Below, in pieces: positions 1 through 10,995 of a stretch of 64,000 bases of DNA; the first letter of the stretch is position 1; each line of letters opens with the position of its first letter. Under the pieces are notes generated by a model. It worked only from the letters and a program-made list of their open reading frames with translations, was not told the DNA's origin and did no database searches. This stretch comes from Distichodus sexfasciatus. Taxonomy: Eukaryota > Chordata > Actinopteri > Characiformes > Distichodontidae. The stretch covers positions 516,952 through 580,951 of the forward strand of contig JAVGVS010000024.1 of assembly GCA_032718565.1 (NCBI GenBank), read 5' to 3'. A program made the translations under genes and the position numbers.

Positions 1-149
1 TACACCCTTGATTTAATAATTGGAACGAGTGCAAACCTTTTAGATCATGCATCGGACATAACTACCATTTTTGTGCCCTTAAACTAGAGAGAGTTGGACA
101 CAAATTTAATTAGAAACTATCAGTTGTTTCTGATTGGTGTTGAATTGGC
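1..149. other. Short non-coding left edge
   Basis: AT-rich sequence with no recognisable gene or repeat. Confidence 0.4.
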
Positions 150-415
150 AGAAGTGGCTTCTGATTGCGCACTCATTGTGTCACACCACTCTTGGCAGCT
201 GCAGGATGAAGTCGGAGGATGGAGTCCACCTCAGTAAAGACGGAAGTAATAAACTGTGGCTGTGATAAAAGCTACAATGTAGTTAGCTACTTTTTCTCTC
301 TAGCTTGTAGTGAAGCTAGCTACAATATTAAAAGAGTAGTTTGGTTGTAGCTTAGATAGTTTTAGTCTAAGCTACAGAGAAAAACTACAATTTAAAAGTA
401 GCTCCCCCAACACTC
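150..415. mobile_element. hAT-like repeat fragment rich in AGCTAC words
   Basis: The stretch carries many AGCTAC/GTAGCT words and ends with CTCCCCCAACACT, the reverse complement of an AGTGTTGGGGGAG end typical of hAT inverted repeats. Its left part contains CTTGGCAGCTGC followed by GGAGTCCACCT. Related words recur near 3075-3125, 5640-5700, 22190-22260 and 36395-36460. Family placement is inferred from the terminal motif only. Confidence 0.5.
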
Positions 416-2030
416 CTGAGCATGATCGTCTGGGCAAAACCGCAGCAAGCACACATCTAAAGACCTGTTTAAGCATCACAAAAGTGAGCGCTGCAGGGCC
501 GCTTAAATGGTCTCTTTTACAAAGCAGGCTCAGTTAGCTCCAGCGCTTTGTAGCTCGTGAACACTTTATGAGTGAGCCTAATTCGGCGACGCTAACGTGT
601 TACTGGGTGCCTTGTTTCCGGCTAGTGAACATGACATCGGTCTCGCATTTGACGCTCAGCAGCTGCAACAAAAAATAAAACACTCGGGAACCGGCGCTAG
701 AGAGTTTGTCAATGCCGTTCCTCTCGGCTCGGCTCAGTTCGGCTCGGCAAGTGCGACGACTGGAGGGTCTCCGCTAATGTCCTGGCCCTGGTGTTTTTCG
801 GGTAGTTCGAGGGGCACTCCGGCCCATCTGTCACCATTTCCCCTTTGAGTCGTTTCTGCCGAGGCGCCGCTTAATTACGACAAAAGGCCCTGTGATGTTG
901 CCTCCCCCTGCTGACCTATGAAACGTAATGACAGGAACTGCCTGCCCGCTGACTCGCTCGCCTGAAAAATATGGCGAACGTTAGCCTAGCTGGTAGTTTC
1001 ATTTCCTCCACTTCACCGTTTCTGATCATGCTGCTGCGGGCCAAGAAGTGTGACGAATGGCAGTAGGAAGGCACAGGGCCAGAACGGGGGAACGAGTGCA
1101 GAGCTGCAAGAGATTGGTTAAACTTTACGCCTCGAGGCTGAGTTCTGCATCGGACACACGAACTGTAAATAGTGTAAGAGGAGGAATAAAACTCCTGGCT
1201 TAGAGAAGGAGGGTGGAAAAAATACAACACAGAAGCCTGAGAGTGTCTTCTAGTTTGGAGAGTTTAACTAAGCGTAACCAAGAAAAATGCATGTTACTAT
1301 ACATTACTGCATCATACGTGTCAAGTTTCACTCTAACGATGCCGTAGTTCTTGTTCGCAACTCAGGCCGGATTCGGGGAAGGGAAAAAGCCGGGTGTCAT
1401 GTAGCAGCTCCTTGTCGGTGCCACGTTACAGCTAAAAATACGAGCTAAAAATAGCCTCCCGCGCGCCGATGTGCCGCGGCTGTCGACTGCTGCTCCCGCC
1501 ATTTCCGCCTGATTGGCTGGCGCTATCCGAAGCGGGTCCAAAAAAATGGCTTTTGTTCTCGGCTTCTGCTTAGGTAAGCAAAGCATCTATCACTCAGCAT
1601 ATCAACAGGACACGTACTGGCACAACACAACATAACACAACACAACACAGGCAGAATTTTGTCCAGCTATGCCGTGCAGGAGGAAGAGCTAATAGGCTTA
1701 ACGCGGCGCTAATTTGTCGTTTTCGCTGGCAACGGTTTGTCGGCGTCTCCTTTTCGTTTGTATAAGCAGTTTTCCGCGCAACCACAAAAACAAACACGCC
1801 GTCAAAATTCGCACCCCGCCTTCTAACGGAATTAAAAATGAATGCTATTTTTTCCTCCCCCCTGCTGCCGAAGCATGAAGTGCCAGTCACCGTGGTGCTA
1901 CTTTCGAGAAAGTTTGACAAAAAAAACTGACAGCAGCGAATTTTGTTTAGCTTTACTTTTTAAAATAATGGTATTTCAGAGGCGGAGAATTTTAGAGGCA
2001 AAACTAAACTTGTGAAAGTAAGTTGAGTTT
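416..2030. other. Single-copy, CpG-containing stretch, no gene seen
   Basis: About 1.6 kb without a recognisable repeat apart from a short ACAAC-type array near 1618-1650. CpG dinucleotides are frequent around 590-860 and 1370-1570. The open frames here are short and low-complexity and match no family I know. It may be regulatory sequence. Confidence 0.35.
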
Positions 2031-2847
2031 TGTTTTTCCGCTTCGAACTAATGCTAATGCTACGTTCACACCAAGAGCTACTAAGGCTGTAAAATCGCTG
2101 GAAGTAATTGACTTTCTATTGACAAAAGCAACAATAGAGCAATAAGAGCGACGAAAGCGCTGAGCGTCAAAGTTTGGGCAACTAGAGGGACAAAAAAAGT
2201 TGAAGACAAACAGAAAAGAAGTGACTACTCCAATTTTCGACCTTCATGTACCATCCAACCAGATATTTACACATCTTCCTCATATCTTCATAATCGGAAG
2301 GAGAAAATGGCTGAGAAAAAGCCTTGAACGTGTAAGCAACAAACACCATTATTGATTTTAGTAGCAGGCAAGTCGTATGTGTTACTGAGCATCTCGCAAA
2401 AACGCCCCAGAGGGTTTCATGCATCTTTAAATATTTATGTTTACAGCATATGTCAGACGTTCTTGCATTTCCTACACTCAGGGACTGTCTTTCTGGAGAT
2501 TTGAACCCGGCATCAGTGGCCTTTTTAAAAGCGTAATTTGAACCCTCAATCTTCTGAACTCCAAAACAAGCTTCTAACCCCTCAGACCACTGAGACTTTG
2601 ATGAATAATTTCTCTTTAATTTTATCTTTATTATAATGAATAAAGAATTTAGAGGTGGTACAGCGGACGTACTTGAAACAGAACACGAAACACAAGGCGT
2701 AGACTGATCTCTAGAAATCCACCTTTGCACTCATAAACATCCTAAATCTTTTAGCAGTCTGTCTTGTTTGTACGTTTCGTCACACCGCAAACAGAGAAGC
2801 GAAGCCACCGCACTTCTAGAGACGCTGCCGAAAATTGGCCTTAAAGT
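2031..2847. other. Non-coding stretch with a possible transposon end
   Basis: TACGTTCACACCAAGAGC near 2060 resembles ends of fish DNA transposons, but I cannot pair it with a second end. The rest holds a long minus-strand open frame (2182-2730) with no recognised domain, which I do not call a gene. Confidence 0.3.
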
Positions 2848-3119
2848 AGTCGCAGTGTTGGCGAAGCTACTTTTCAAGCTACAAGCACTTATGAGTAAAA
2901 GTAGCTAAGCTATAGCCAAGTTCTGTTTTAAATAGCCACACTACAAGCTACTGAGAACTACAGTGAAGTAATGTTTGTGCTGTTGGATTCTCTTACAGAG
3001 TGATTTTTGGCTTTCAAACAGTACAAAGAAATGTGTAAGATCACTCAGTATCAACTTCCAGAGTCAAATATGGTCAGCGATTTTTGCTTCCAACTTCGCC
3101 CAGGTGGACTTCATCATCC
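2848..3119. mobile_element. hAT-like repeat, second AGCTAC-type copy
   Basis: Begins with GCAGTGTTGGCGAAGCTACT, the same terminal motif seen in reverse near 405, followed by repeated AAGCTAC/TAGCTA words. It runs into a degenerate copy of the AGGTGGACTTCATC segment shared with the copy near 200. Together with 150-415 this shows a dispersed non-autonomous element in both orientations. Confidence 0.5.
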
Positions 3120-3320
3120 AACTCCATCTGGGCAGGTGTCAACACACCGCGGGGCACACAATCTCACTTAGACCTCATGAGGCCAATTTAGAGTCGCCAA
3201 ATAACCTACAGTACATGCTGTTGGACTGTGGGAGCAAAGCGAACACGGGGAGAGCATGCAAACTCCACACAGAAAGGCCCTACGACCACCCTGGCAAACG
3301 AACCCAAGACCGGCTGTAGA
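3120..3320 (-). repeat. L2-tailed tRNA-type SINE, copy 1
   Basis: Reverse-strand copy of the fish repeat with GTTTGCATGCTCTCCCCGTG and a tRNA-like head. Visible here in reverse are GGCCAATTTAGAGTCGCC, ACGGGGAGAGCATGCAAACT and CCACACAGAAAGGCC. Peptides such as RACKLHTERP are products of this repeat, not genes. Confidence 0.8.
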
Positions 3321-4239
3321 GCCGAGGAGAGTCGCAATGCAGATTCCAATCAGTTTCTCTCTAATAAAGGAAACGAGAGGCGAGATGAAGTTTCACGCAT
3401 GATGCCTCTTGGCTCGGCAGTCACGTCCCCAAAGATAAAGGAGTCAGCCAGGTCCTTGACGACGCCATCTGTTTGCGTGGGTAGCGAAAAGAATACCGCC
3501 GGAACGTTGCCACACGTTATTAAGAAAATTGCTTTTCCAGCGACGACAACGTGCACAACCCCAACCTCCACCAACACCCACCAATAATTTACATTCTCCT
3601 CTCTTCATGTCATATGGCAGTAAATAAATAGCGTCTCGTACACTTCACCGACGCCTTTTTCCACAGACGGGTGGACGTTTTTGTTTTTTTTTTCGTACCA
3701 TTTGCATTTTTATTTTTGCAGCAAGCAAAGCTCGGGAAGCTCGGGTCAAGAGAATTGTTTACCATCACTTTGTTTAGCTGCAGTATTTACATGTGTTGAA
3801 AACGTTTGTTGAAGAGCTTTGTGTCGAACGTAAGCGACGTCCCCCCCGACATCGGAGCACGGCTAGGAAGGCGGAATGCCACCAAAGCGGTGGAAAACAA
3901 AAACACGACCCCTCTAGACACGGATTAATGGTGCCAATGCAAATGATGTGTAATTACTTACGTTGGAATGCGAGAGGTTTGGATGCATGGATGTGTTGTT
4001 GCTGTCTGGCGTTCTACATGGACGAGTCTTTTTAAAGTTTTGTGTAATATTTTAAACTGAGAACAACAAATTAATAATGCACCATGTGGAATGTGCAGCT
4101 GCTAAATAAAATTCAAGAATTCAGACTAAAGCATAAAGTTTGAGCATAAATTAACATACATTTCCAAAGACTACATTCAGCCAGATAAATGTAATATTTT
4201 GCATCTTGCATCTACACTATGATAGAATTTTGTACTTTT
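3321..4239. other. Non-coding stretch, no repeat recognised
   Basis: Mixed-composition sequence with T-runs near 3680 and no recognisable coding or mobile element. Nothing else can be supported. Confidence 0.35.
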
Positions 4240-4330
4240 ATGGCTCATGGATTGGACTAAATTGTAGTATCAATGAAGGTTTACCAATCAAACTCAAAAC
4301 TAGTCATAATCCTCGACCGGGAGATTGGCC
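4240..4330. mobile_element. GGGCCAGTTTC-type MITE, partial copy
   Basis: GGATTGGACTAAATTGTAGT, AATCAAACTCAAAACTAGTC and GGGAGATTGGCC match the interior and right end of the better-preserved copies at 29733-29857 and 30886-31012. The left terminus is worn. Confidence 0.45.
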
Positions 4331-4387
4331 TTTAAAGTCTTTGAGGTGGATAAATGTCTATGTCTACGTCTCACTGCAGTGACAGTG

Positions 4388-4604
4388 AAACGGTAACGAA
4401 GTTGACACCGTGATCGGAAGGTTGCCGATTCAAATCCCGGACTGGTAAAAAGGTACCGCTGAGGTACTCGTGCCAGGAAGGTACCATGATAAAAGGCTGA
4501 TAAAAGCTGCCCACTGCTCCCTCACGGATGGATCAAATGCAGAGGTCATATTTCTTGTGGTGCACTGTACGTTGCGGTGTGTTCACAATGACAAATAGTG
4601 ACCC
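4388..4604 (+). repeat. tRNA-headed SINE (family A), copy 1
   Basis: A tRNA-like head (GATCGGAAGGTTGCCGATTC) is followed by GAGGTACTCGTGCC, CTGCCCACTGCTCC, GGATCAAATGCAGAGGTC and the tail GTGTTCACAATGACAAATAG. At least nine further copies or fragments lie in this window. The body resembles V/HE1-type fish SINEs; the exact family name is not established here. Confidence 0.8.
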
Positions 4605-4887
4605 AAAAAAGTTGGGAGGAGGCAAGAAAAGTTTGGACAAGCAGTTGTTAACAGGAGGACTCCTGTTAAAAGAAGAGAGGTTGCTATACAGTGGTAAACA
4701 TTGCACTGTTCCAACTTTTTTGACTTAAAATAACTCTTTTCTTAAAATGGTACATTTTCTGAATTTTAACATACGCTTTCTAGAGTCTATAGTAAACAAA
4801 ATATGAGTTTAGGAGCTTTGCAAATCCTTGCATTCTTTATTTGCATTTTACATAGCATCCCAACTTTTTGGGAACTGAGGTTACATA
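4605..4887. mobile_element. Tc1/mariner-like non-autonomous element
   Basis: Starts with CCAAAAAAGTTGGGAGGAGG and ends with CCCAACTTTTTGGGAACTGA, an inverted pair. The 3' part, with TTTGCAAATCCTTGCATTCT and TTTGCATTTTACATAGCATC, is the familiar end of a widespread fish Tc1-type repeat. It abuts the 3' end of the SINE at 4388, so one probably inserted next to the other. No transposase remains. Confidence 0.65.
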
Positions 4888-5837
4888 TTTTCTTGCTCTC
4901 TACATTGTGTAAAATGCGTACAGCTTTTTGAAATTCCGCCCTGAAAATGTTGCTTGTTGGTTTTCGGATGCAGAAAGTTCCTTAACACCGAACAAAAGAT
5001 CTGAAAGCATTATTGCAGCATAGTCCTCTCTGCTCTTTAGCAGCAGTTTGGCTCCTATCAGAGTAATAGAGTCTCCCCCTGAAGGGTTATTTTATTTTGT
5101 GTGTGTGTTGCATTGCATTCAGATGTTTATGCAATAAGGCTGTCCAGCCGCTGCCTGAGACGACATCTGATTACTGCTGACTGGAGCTCTTTACCTTCCC
5201 TGTGAGACACACCTATAAAAATGTAAATGGGAATTCGAGAGATCCTGCCAGACGACGGTAAATGTTTCTGTGCCTAATTTTTGGCCAGGGGAACGGCACC
5301 GAGTCGGAGTGCTGACAGGTCCATTGATCCATCAGACGCTGTCGGCCAAAAACGCAGGGCAGGGATTCAACAGGAAATGATCATGCATTCTTGATTTTGA
5401 TGGCGAACAAGTTGCACCATAATGACTATATTTGCTGGAAAATGTTCACACGGTTGGGGAAACAGCAAAAGCCTCAGCTCGTTATTTCAGCTTGAATGAG
5501 AAAGGTTCTCTTTTAAGTGTAATGTGCTGCTGAAGTTGCAGTGTTTGGATTTTTTTACTTGCGTAAGTTACGCTCAGATGTGCAAGTTTTGTCCATTTCC
5601 TCTTTTGAATGATAAATATTGCCATAGACTCTTGCTTCCATGTTGGCCAATGTGGAGTCAATCCTCCAACTCCATCTCTCAGCTGCCAAGAGTGCACTGT
5701 GATGTAATGACCAAATATTTTACTTAGCTACTCCCCATCACTTTCTCATATTTACACAAACCAAAACATTATGAGCTAATATGCTTTTACTTGTCTGTGT
5801 TGCTCCAAATTACAACACCTGGATTCAACAGTTGGTT
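4888..5837. other. Non-coding stretch with a faint repeat fragment
   Basis: Mostly single-copy looking. Near 5640-5700 CTCCAACTCCATCTCTCAGC and CTGCCAAGAGTG form a reverse copy of the CTTGGCAGCTG-type repeat segment. Near 5281 lies a short word (GGCCAGGGGAACGGCACC) that recurs near 6253. Confidence 0.35.
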
Positions 5838-6092
5838 GCATAACGGTTTGGGAGTTCGCTTCGTGATCAGAAGGTTGCCGGATCGAATCCCGGGCGGATA
5901 AAGATACCACTGAGGTACTCATGAGCAAGGCACCGTCCCCAAACACTGTTCCCCAGGGGCTGTCTGTGTCCACTGTCCAGCTGCCCACTGCCTCTTCACA
6001 GATGGGTCAAATGCAGAGGTCACATTTGGTTGTTTTGCACTGTGCGCTGTTCTGTGGTGTGTTCACAATGACAAATAATCACTCACTTTCAC
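5838..6092 (+). repeat. tRNA-headed SINE (family A), copy 2
   Basis: One of the cleaner copies: TGATCAGAAGGTTGCCGGAT and CGAATCCCGG form the tRNA-like box-B region, then GAGGTACTCATGAGCAAGGC, CCCAAACACTGTTCCCCAGG, GGGTCAAATGCAGAGGTCAC and GTGTTCACAATGACAAATAA. Suitable as a local reference copy for the family. Confidence 0.85.
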
Positions 6093-6689
6093 TAACAAGA
6101 CCTCTGAAGGCGTCCTGAACGAATCTGCTACCTGGACGTTCCCAGAAGGATCTGTAACTCCTATCATTTGTCAGACGGAACCCCACAGATTGAACTTGCT
6201 GTTCAGCCTCATCCTACAGACGGCCAATCAGATGGAGATTGGGCGAATTTGGTGGCCAGGGCAACGGCACCCGAGATTTTTTGATTCAAGAGGTCAGTGA
6301 GAGGTCATTTAGTCTCTGCGCTCTGACTGGTTGGTAGCTACACAACCCCACATGCAGCAGGGTGAGATGTCTCGTGTCGTGACTCATTACTGTCGTCGCC
6401 GTCATTAAAATTATTTATGATTTGCAGCGCTAAAGCACTTCTGTTGGTTCACAGCAGACAGGATGGCCTTCGTTGACCTCATTGACGCATCATAAAATTA
6501 GAGTTCTTGGAGAGTTCGGAACTCGGTGTACTCTGAGAAGCAACAGTTGCGGGGGTGTCAGTAGATATTTATATATTTATGTGGTAATGATATGTAAATA
6601 TGAATTTATATGCACTTTATATGAAACAAATTCAAAGTGAAATGATTTTGGCATTTTTCAAAACCAAAAAATGGTGGAGCACTGGCCAG
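6093..6689. other. Non-coding stretch, no repeat recognised
   Basis: Contains the second copy of the GGCCAGGG-AACGGCACC word near 6253 and AT-rich sequence with TATATTTATATATTTATG near 6565. No gene or transposon is evident. Confidence 0.3.
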
Positions 6690-6782
6690 TTTTGGCATTG
6701 CCCAGGGAATTGGTGCTTGGGGACAGTACCTTGCTCATGAGTACCTCAGTGGTACCTTTACCAGTCCAGGATTCATAACTCT
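6690..6782 (-). repeat. tRNA-headed SINE (family A), 5' fragment, copy 3
   Basis: GGTGCTTGGGGACAGTACCT, TGCTCATGAGTACCTCAGTG and CCAGTCCAGGATTC are the reverse complement of the family A head and front body. The tail half is missing. Confidence 0.7.
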
Positions 6783-8080
6783 CCCCACATTTAGCGCCAT
6801 GATACGTGTCTCATTTCTTCCTCCTTCTATCGATTTTCCCTATGGAGGGAACGTGTTGAGCTTTTTTTTTTTTTCTTCTTCCCCTCCCTCCTTCCCGAAA
6901 GAGAAGCGCAGAAGCGTGACAAATTTGGGCAAACAAAAATGGTGCAGGACGGGATCTCTAAGTGGAGTTTTGACAGCCAAGCGAAAGCGACGGCTCGGAG
7001 CACTGCCAAAAACATTTACCGAGTGACCTTGAAGACTGGAACATGCTGATGGCTTTATGATAGGCCCCGCCGCGAAGCTCCCGGCTCGCTCGCTCGCTTG
7101 CTCTCTCACTATCCAACTCGCGCCCACCCACGATGCCGCCACGGTCAGTTACGGCTGCTATGGACTTGTCCCGAGGCGATTGCTAATCGTAAAAAATAAT
7201 TATTGCAGTAATGGCCCGTGCCTCGCTCTATTAGCGTTATGTGGAAACAGAAAGGGAAATTAGCGGTTTTGCACTTTGACAAAGTGCAGCGCTTCTCCGA
7301 GACAGTTGCCAAGTTATCTTGGCATTTGATTGATTCGTGCTATCGGCGTTATTATGCAAATATTCTTTTCGGAAACACGTTCGCTCTTAACTTTTTCGTT
7401 TTCCTCAAGGATGTCTTCCCTCATCCGTCACAGATGGAATCTGCATACACTAACATTTAGGGGATTTGATTTTTCAGGCCTCTAAATACCTCCAAAGTAG
7501 CTTTTTTGCGACTTCGTCGTACCGTACATATGGAGCATCTTGAGAATTTATGCAAAGACATTTCATTCTGGAGTCTGAAAGACCATTTAATCTCCTTACT
7601 ACACTTCTTATTTTTTCCAGAAATCCAGAAGGTGTCACAAAGCCACATGCAGAGGAATTGTCTCGGCGTCACATGCCACCTGACGTGCTCAGACGCATGA
7701 GGGATGTGGGTTATGAAAAAACATATGAATAATGCATTAACCTGATTCCATTTAATATCATAATCCCTTTCATTGGCTACTGATGAATCGCTTTGTAACA
7801 ACGGCAATGTATTGGACCAGCGTCCTTAGAAAAGGCTAACGGAAGGGAGTTCAACTGACAAAACTGTTAATGGAGAAGCTTGATGCTTGATAAAAGCGTA
7901 ATTCCTTTACAAAAGATGTTGGGAGGATTTTGACAGCTTAAAAGAGCAGGAATTTTAACCTCATTGCTATGGCTCAACCCAATACAGAAAAATCTGGTTT
8001 AAATTGATTTAGAATTGACTTCTAGACACAAAACTATTATAATTATTATCATAATTCAATTACAGGAGAAACCATCTCAT
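6783..8080. other. Non-coding stretch with CpG-rich centre
   Basis: A T-run lies near 6860-6873 and a CpG-rich block near 6950-7170. The short frames on both strands have no recognisable domain. Nothing else is supported. Confidence 0.3.
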
Positions 8081-8285
8081 CATTAGGGGGTGTTGAAATG
8101 AATCGAATAATCGATGCATTGCGATGTAAATGTGGACAATTCTTCATCGATGCAGTGGCAGACCGTAACCGATTATAATGGAGGTTTTCAACCCTGCCCC
8201 CTGGTGGTCCGCGGTGGAATTGCAGGTGGTCCATGACATGCAGTCCTGTTTCACTACTGAAATCACTTTTTAAAATTTTTTTCTT
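8081..8285. mobile_element. hAT-like MITE, left part (TAGGGGTGTTGAA end)
   Basis: Begins TTAGGGGGTGTTGAAATGAA, then ATCGAATAATCGATGCATTG, and contains GTGGTCCGCGGTGGAATTGC. The same order of words appears in the longer copy at 53120-53450, so this is a truncated relative. The TAGRGGTGT terminus suggests a hAT element. Confidence 0.55.
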
Positions 8286-8289
8286 TTTT

Positions 8290-8480
8290 GAAAGTGAAAG
8301 TCAGTGATTATTTGTCATTGTGAACACACCACAGCACAGCACAGCACACAGTGCACCATAACGAAATTTGACATCTGCATTTGACCCAAGGAGTAGTGGG
8401 CAGCTAACAAGGGCAGCATCCGGGGACAGTACCTTGATCATAAGTACCTCAGTGATAACTTTATCGGTCCTAGATTTAAA
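8290..8480 (-). repeat. tRNA-headed SINE (family A), copy 4
   Basis: Reverse copy. AGTGATTATTTGTCATTGTG is the tail, followed by ACACACCACAGCACAGC, CAGTGCACCATAACG, GTAGTGGGCAGCTAACAAGG and GTACCTCAGTG. It sits directly against the truncated hAT-like element on its left. Confidence 0.8.
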
Positions 8481-10642
8481 ATCAAACTTATTTGGTTTAT
8501 TTTGTTAGACGGTCTAGGACAGGTGACCGTAATCAACTCTGCTCAATTGAACTTCATTTAAAAACCAGACAATTAGCTCCTACTGTTAATACTAGATGTT
8601 ATGGTTAAGTTATGAATGTGCGGAGCAGGGCATATTGCATCTTTATATAATTGTATTTTTAATACATTCTTTTAACAACAAAAGCAATATTGAAATATGT
8701 TCATTTTTGTATATTTCACCTTCAAAATTAAAGCAATTCAGTTGAAGTGTGTGCATAAAGTACACTACCTATGCTTTATTTTTATGTTTAATTTGTTATT
8801 TCACGCTGTTGTAAAGCGAGCTGGCCAGGGACAGACAAAGGGCCGGGTGTGGCCCAGGTCTGGTCTAGGAGATAATTAATAAATATTCACTGACTAGATT
8901 AGAAGATCCAGGGGTTCTAGAACTAAAACTGCCACTTTGGCTTGAGAATGTACTTACAGATTTGAGAAACAGTTACTGTAGAGAAACTTGCCCCAACTTA
9001 AGATAGCCATGCTGATAAGCAACCTTCCCAATTTTGAAAGTACTTCGTTTTCTTGTTAGATATAAAGATGATATCTATGGTGTTTGAAGTTACACTGCTA
9101 AGGATATTGAAGAACTCATTAAAGTTCTTTAATGAACATCATCCTGATATGAAAGTTAATATGAGGCACGTCAAGATACCGAGGTTCCTTTTGACAGAGG
9201 ATGAATGCCTTTTAACTTCTTCACAAAGTTGTTTTACATTGAAAGACAATGTGGATCCATAACTACGTATGACATGAGGCATTTTTAATAAGCAAATTGG
9301 AGCACAGCCCAGGCTGGCAAACAACTTAATAAATAGATTTGTGTTTAAAGCTTCTAAAACCAGCTCAAACCACTGTATTTTAGCACGGTGCATCATGAAA
9401 CTGCAATTTTTTAGCAAGTGTCATTTCAATAGAAATATCTTCATAAGCTATTTTTATTAGTTTTGTACTCCTCTTCCCTCCCATTTTTTTCCTGTAAACC
9501 CGAGGAGAGCCATGAGGGTTGTTCTGAACTAGTGCCAAAGCGTTAAAGGGAATAAGAGCTTTCTCTCATCAATCTATTGGTTCGAATCAAGTTCATAAAA
9601 CAGCCCCGTTTCGCAGCTCTCCTCATGGGAGCCACATTCAATTAAAGTGCCGAGATTCGGAAGGCACTTTAAAGCTCGTCGAGACTTATTTTTACATTTA
9701 ATTAGATGACATCTTCTTAGTCAAGCTCTTAACTGGCAGGGTGGATGAAGTCCCACGACATGTAGCTACGCCAAGTCTCCTTAGCATCTCATCGCTAATT
9801 GCTTCCCCAAACCGCCAGGGTGAAATCGCAATCCCCAAACCCCCTGTTTCGGGAGGATCTCTCACACCAGCGTCACGTCGCACAGCTTCTACAAAGTACA
9901 AATGCCCATTTTCCATTTTTTAAATCAATGGCTCTTCTCCTCCCTTGTTTAGATGTATTATTGAAGAGATAGGAGGGATGGTGGAGAAGAAGGGGCTTTT
10001 TGATCTGAAGTCTCGCTGTAGAGGAAGAAGTGAAAAAAAGCATGAGGGCGTCTTGCAATAAGTGATGAGGGAGAAGTCGTCTGTAATGCCTCAGTCAGCA
10101 GAAAGCGTCCACGTCTATTGGCAGATGAGTCAGACATGAAGGATCGACAGGAGGGCAGAGGATTCGTTTAGAAGCGGCCACTGGGGCCCCAAAGAGAAAC
10201 CCACGTAGAATGGACGAAGAGATGAAGAGGAGGGAGTCACTAAGCGCAGCGTTCGTCATTCCGACGTATTTAAGAGGTGGATGTAAGATGCTTGTTTTTG
10301 AGTGGTAAGAGTCGTTCTCAGTGGTCAAGAGAGATGTATTGTTGAATAAAAATATTACAGACGTGATTTAAAGTAGCTTATGCCAAAACGTCTTCTAAAA
10401 ACATAACCCATCTCATTCCCCAACTGTTTTAAGAAGAAATTTGTTCTTAAAATCCACATTTTTCCCCAAAATTTTGACATTCACCAATGTTTTCTTATTT
10501 AAGGTTTGTTCATAAGTAAGAACTGAATCCAAAAAATGGCGCTCTTATGTAAATGTTACTGCGAGCTTGCTTTTTGCAAAACATTAGCTGATTTGGTTTT
10601 CTTTATTTGAGTGTATAAATATTTTAACTGTATTAAAAATTT
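8481..10642. other. Two-kilobase non-coding stretch
   Basis: AT-rich to about 9400, then more balanced. The minus-strand frame near 9698-9916 and the overlapping plus frame have no known domain. No transposon ends were recognised. The 9600-10350 part looks single-copy and could hold conserved non-coding sequence. Confidence 0.3.
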
Positions 10643-10812
10643 CATAGGTCCTGGGTTCGATCCCGGGGTCGGCCATGGGGCCTTTCTGTGTGGAGTTTGC
10701 ATGCTCTCCCCATGTTCGCATGGGTTTCCTCCGGCTGTCCCGGTTTCCTCCCACAGTCCAAAAGCGTGCAATATAGGTTAATTGCTAACTCTACATTGGC
10801 CTCGTAAGGTGT
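10643..10812 (+). repeat. L2-tailed SINE, copy 2a (left arm of an inverted pair)
   Basis: GGTCCTGGGTTCGATCCCGG, TCTGTGTGGAGTTTGCATGC, GGGTTTCCTCCGGCTGTCCC and TTTCCTCCCACAGTCCAAAA occur in forward order. The copy stops near 10812 where an inverted copy begins. Confidence 0.85.
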
Positions 10813-10995
10813 GAATGTGACAGAGTTGCCAAGTAACCTATATTGTGGGAGGAAACCGGAACACCCGGAGGAAACCCACGCGAGCACGAGGAGAGCATCC
10901 AACCTCCACACAGAAAGACTCTACGAACGACCCGGGATTCGAACCCAGGGCCTTCTTGCTGTGAGGCGGCAGCGCTAACCACCGTGCGGTGTGTA
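10813..10995 (-). repeat. L2-tailed SINE, copy 2b (right arm of an inverted pair)
   Basis: GTAACCTATATTGTGGGAGG, AAACCGGAACACCCGGAGG, AACCTCCACACAGAAAG, GATTCGAACCCAGGGCC and GCGGCAGCGCTAACCACCGT are the reverse complement of the family, back to back with copy 2a. The two together could fold into a long hairpin. Confidence 0.85.

Noticed and set aside
2182..2730. 182-codon open frame on the minus strand, the longest without simple repeats
   Set aside because: No recognisable domain, unremarkable composition, and no splice or promoter context; length alone is possible by chance in 64 kb.
4410..4445. tRNA-like box-B sequences at several places
   Set aside because: They are the heads of SINEs; none continues into a complete cloverleaf.
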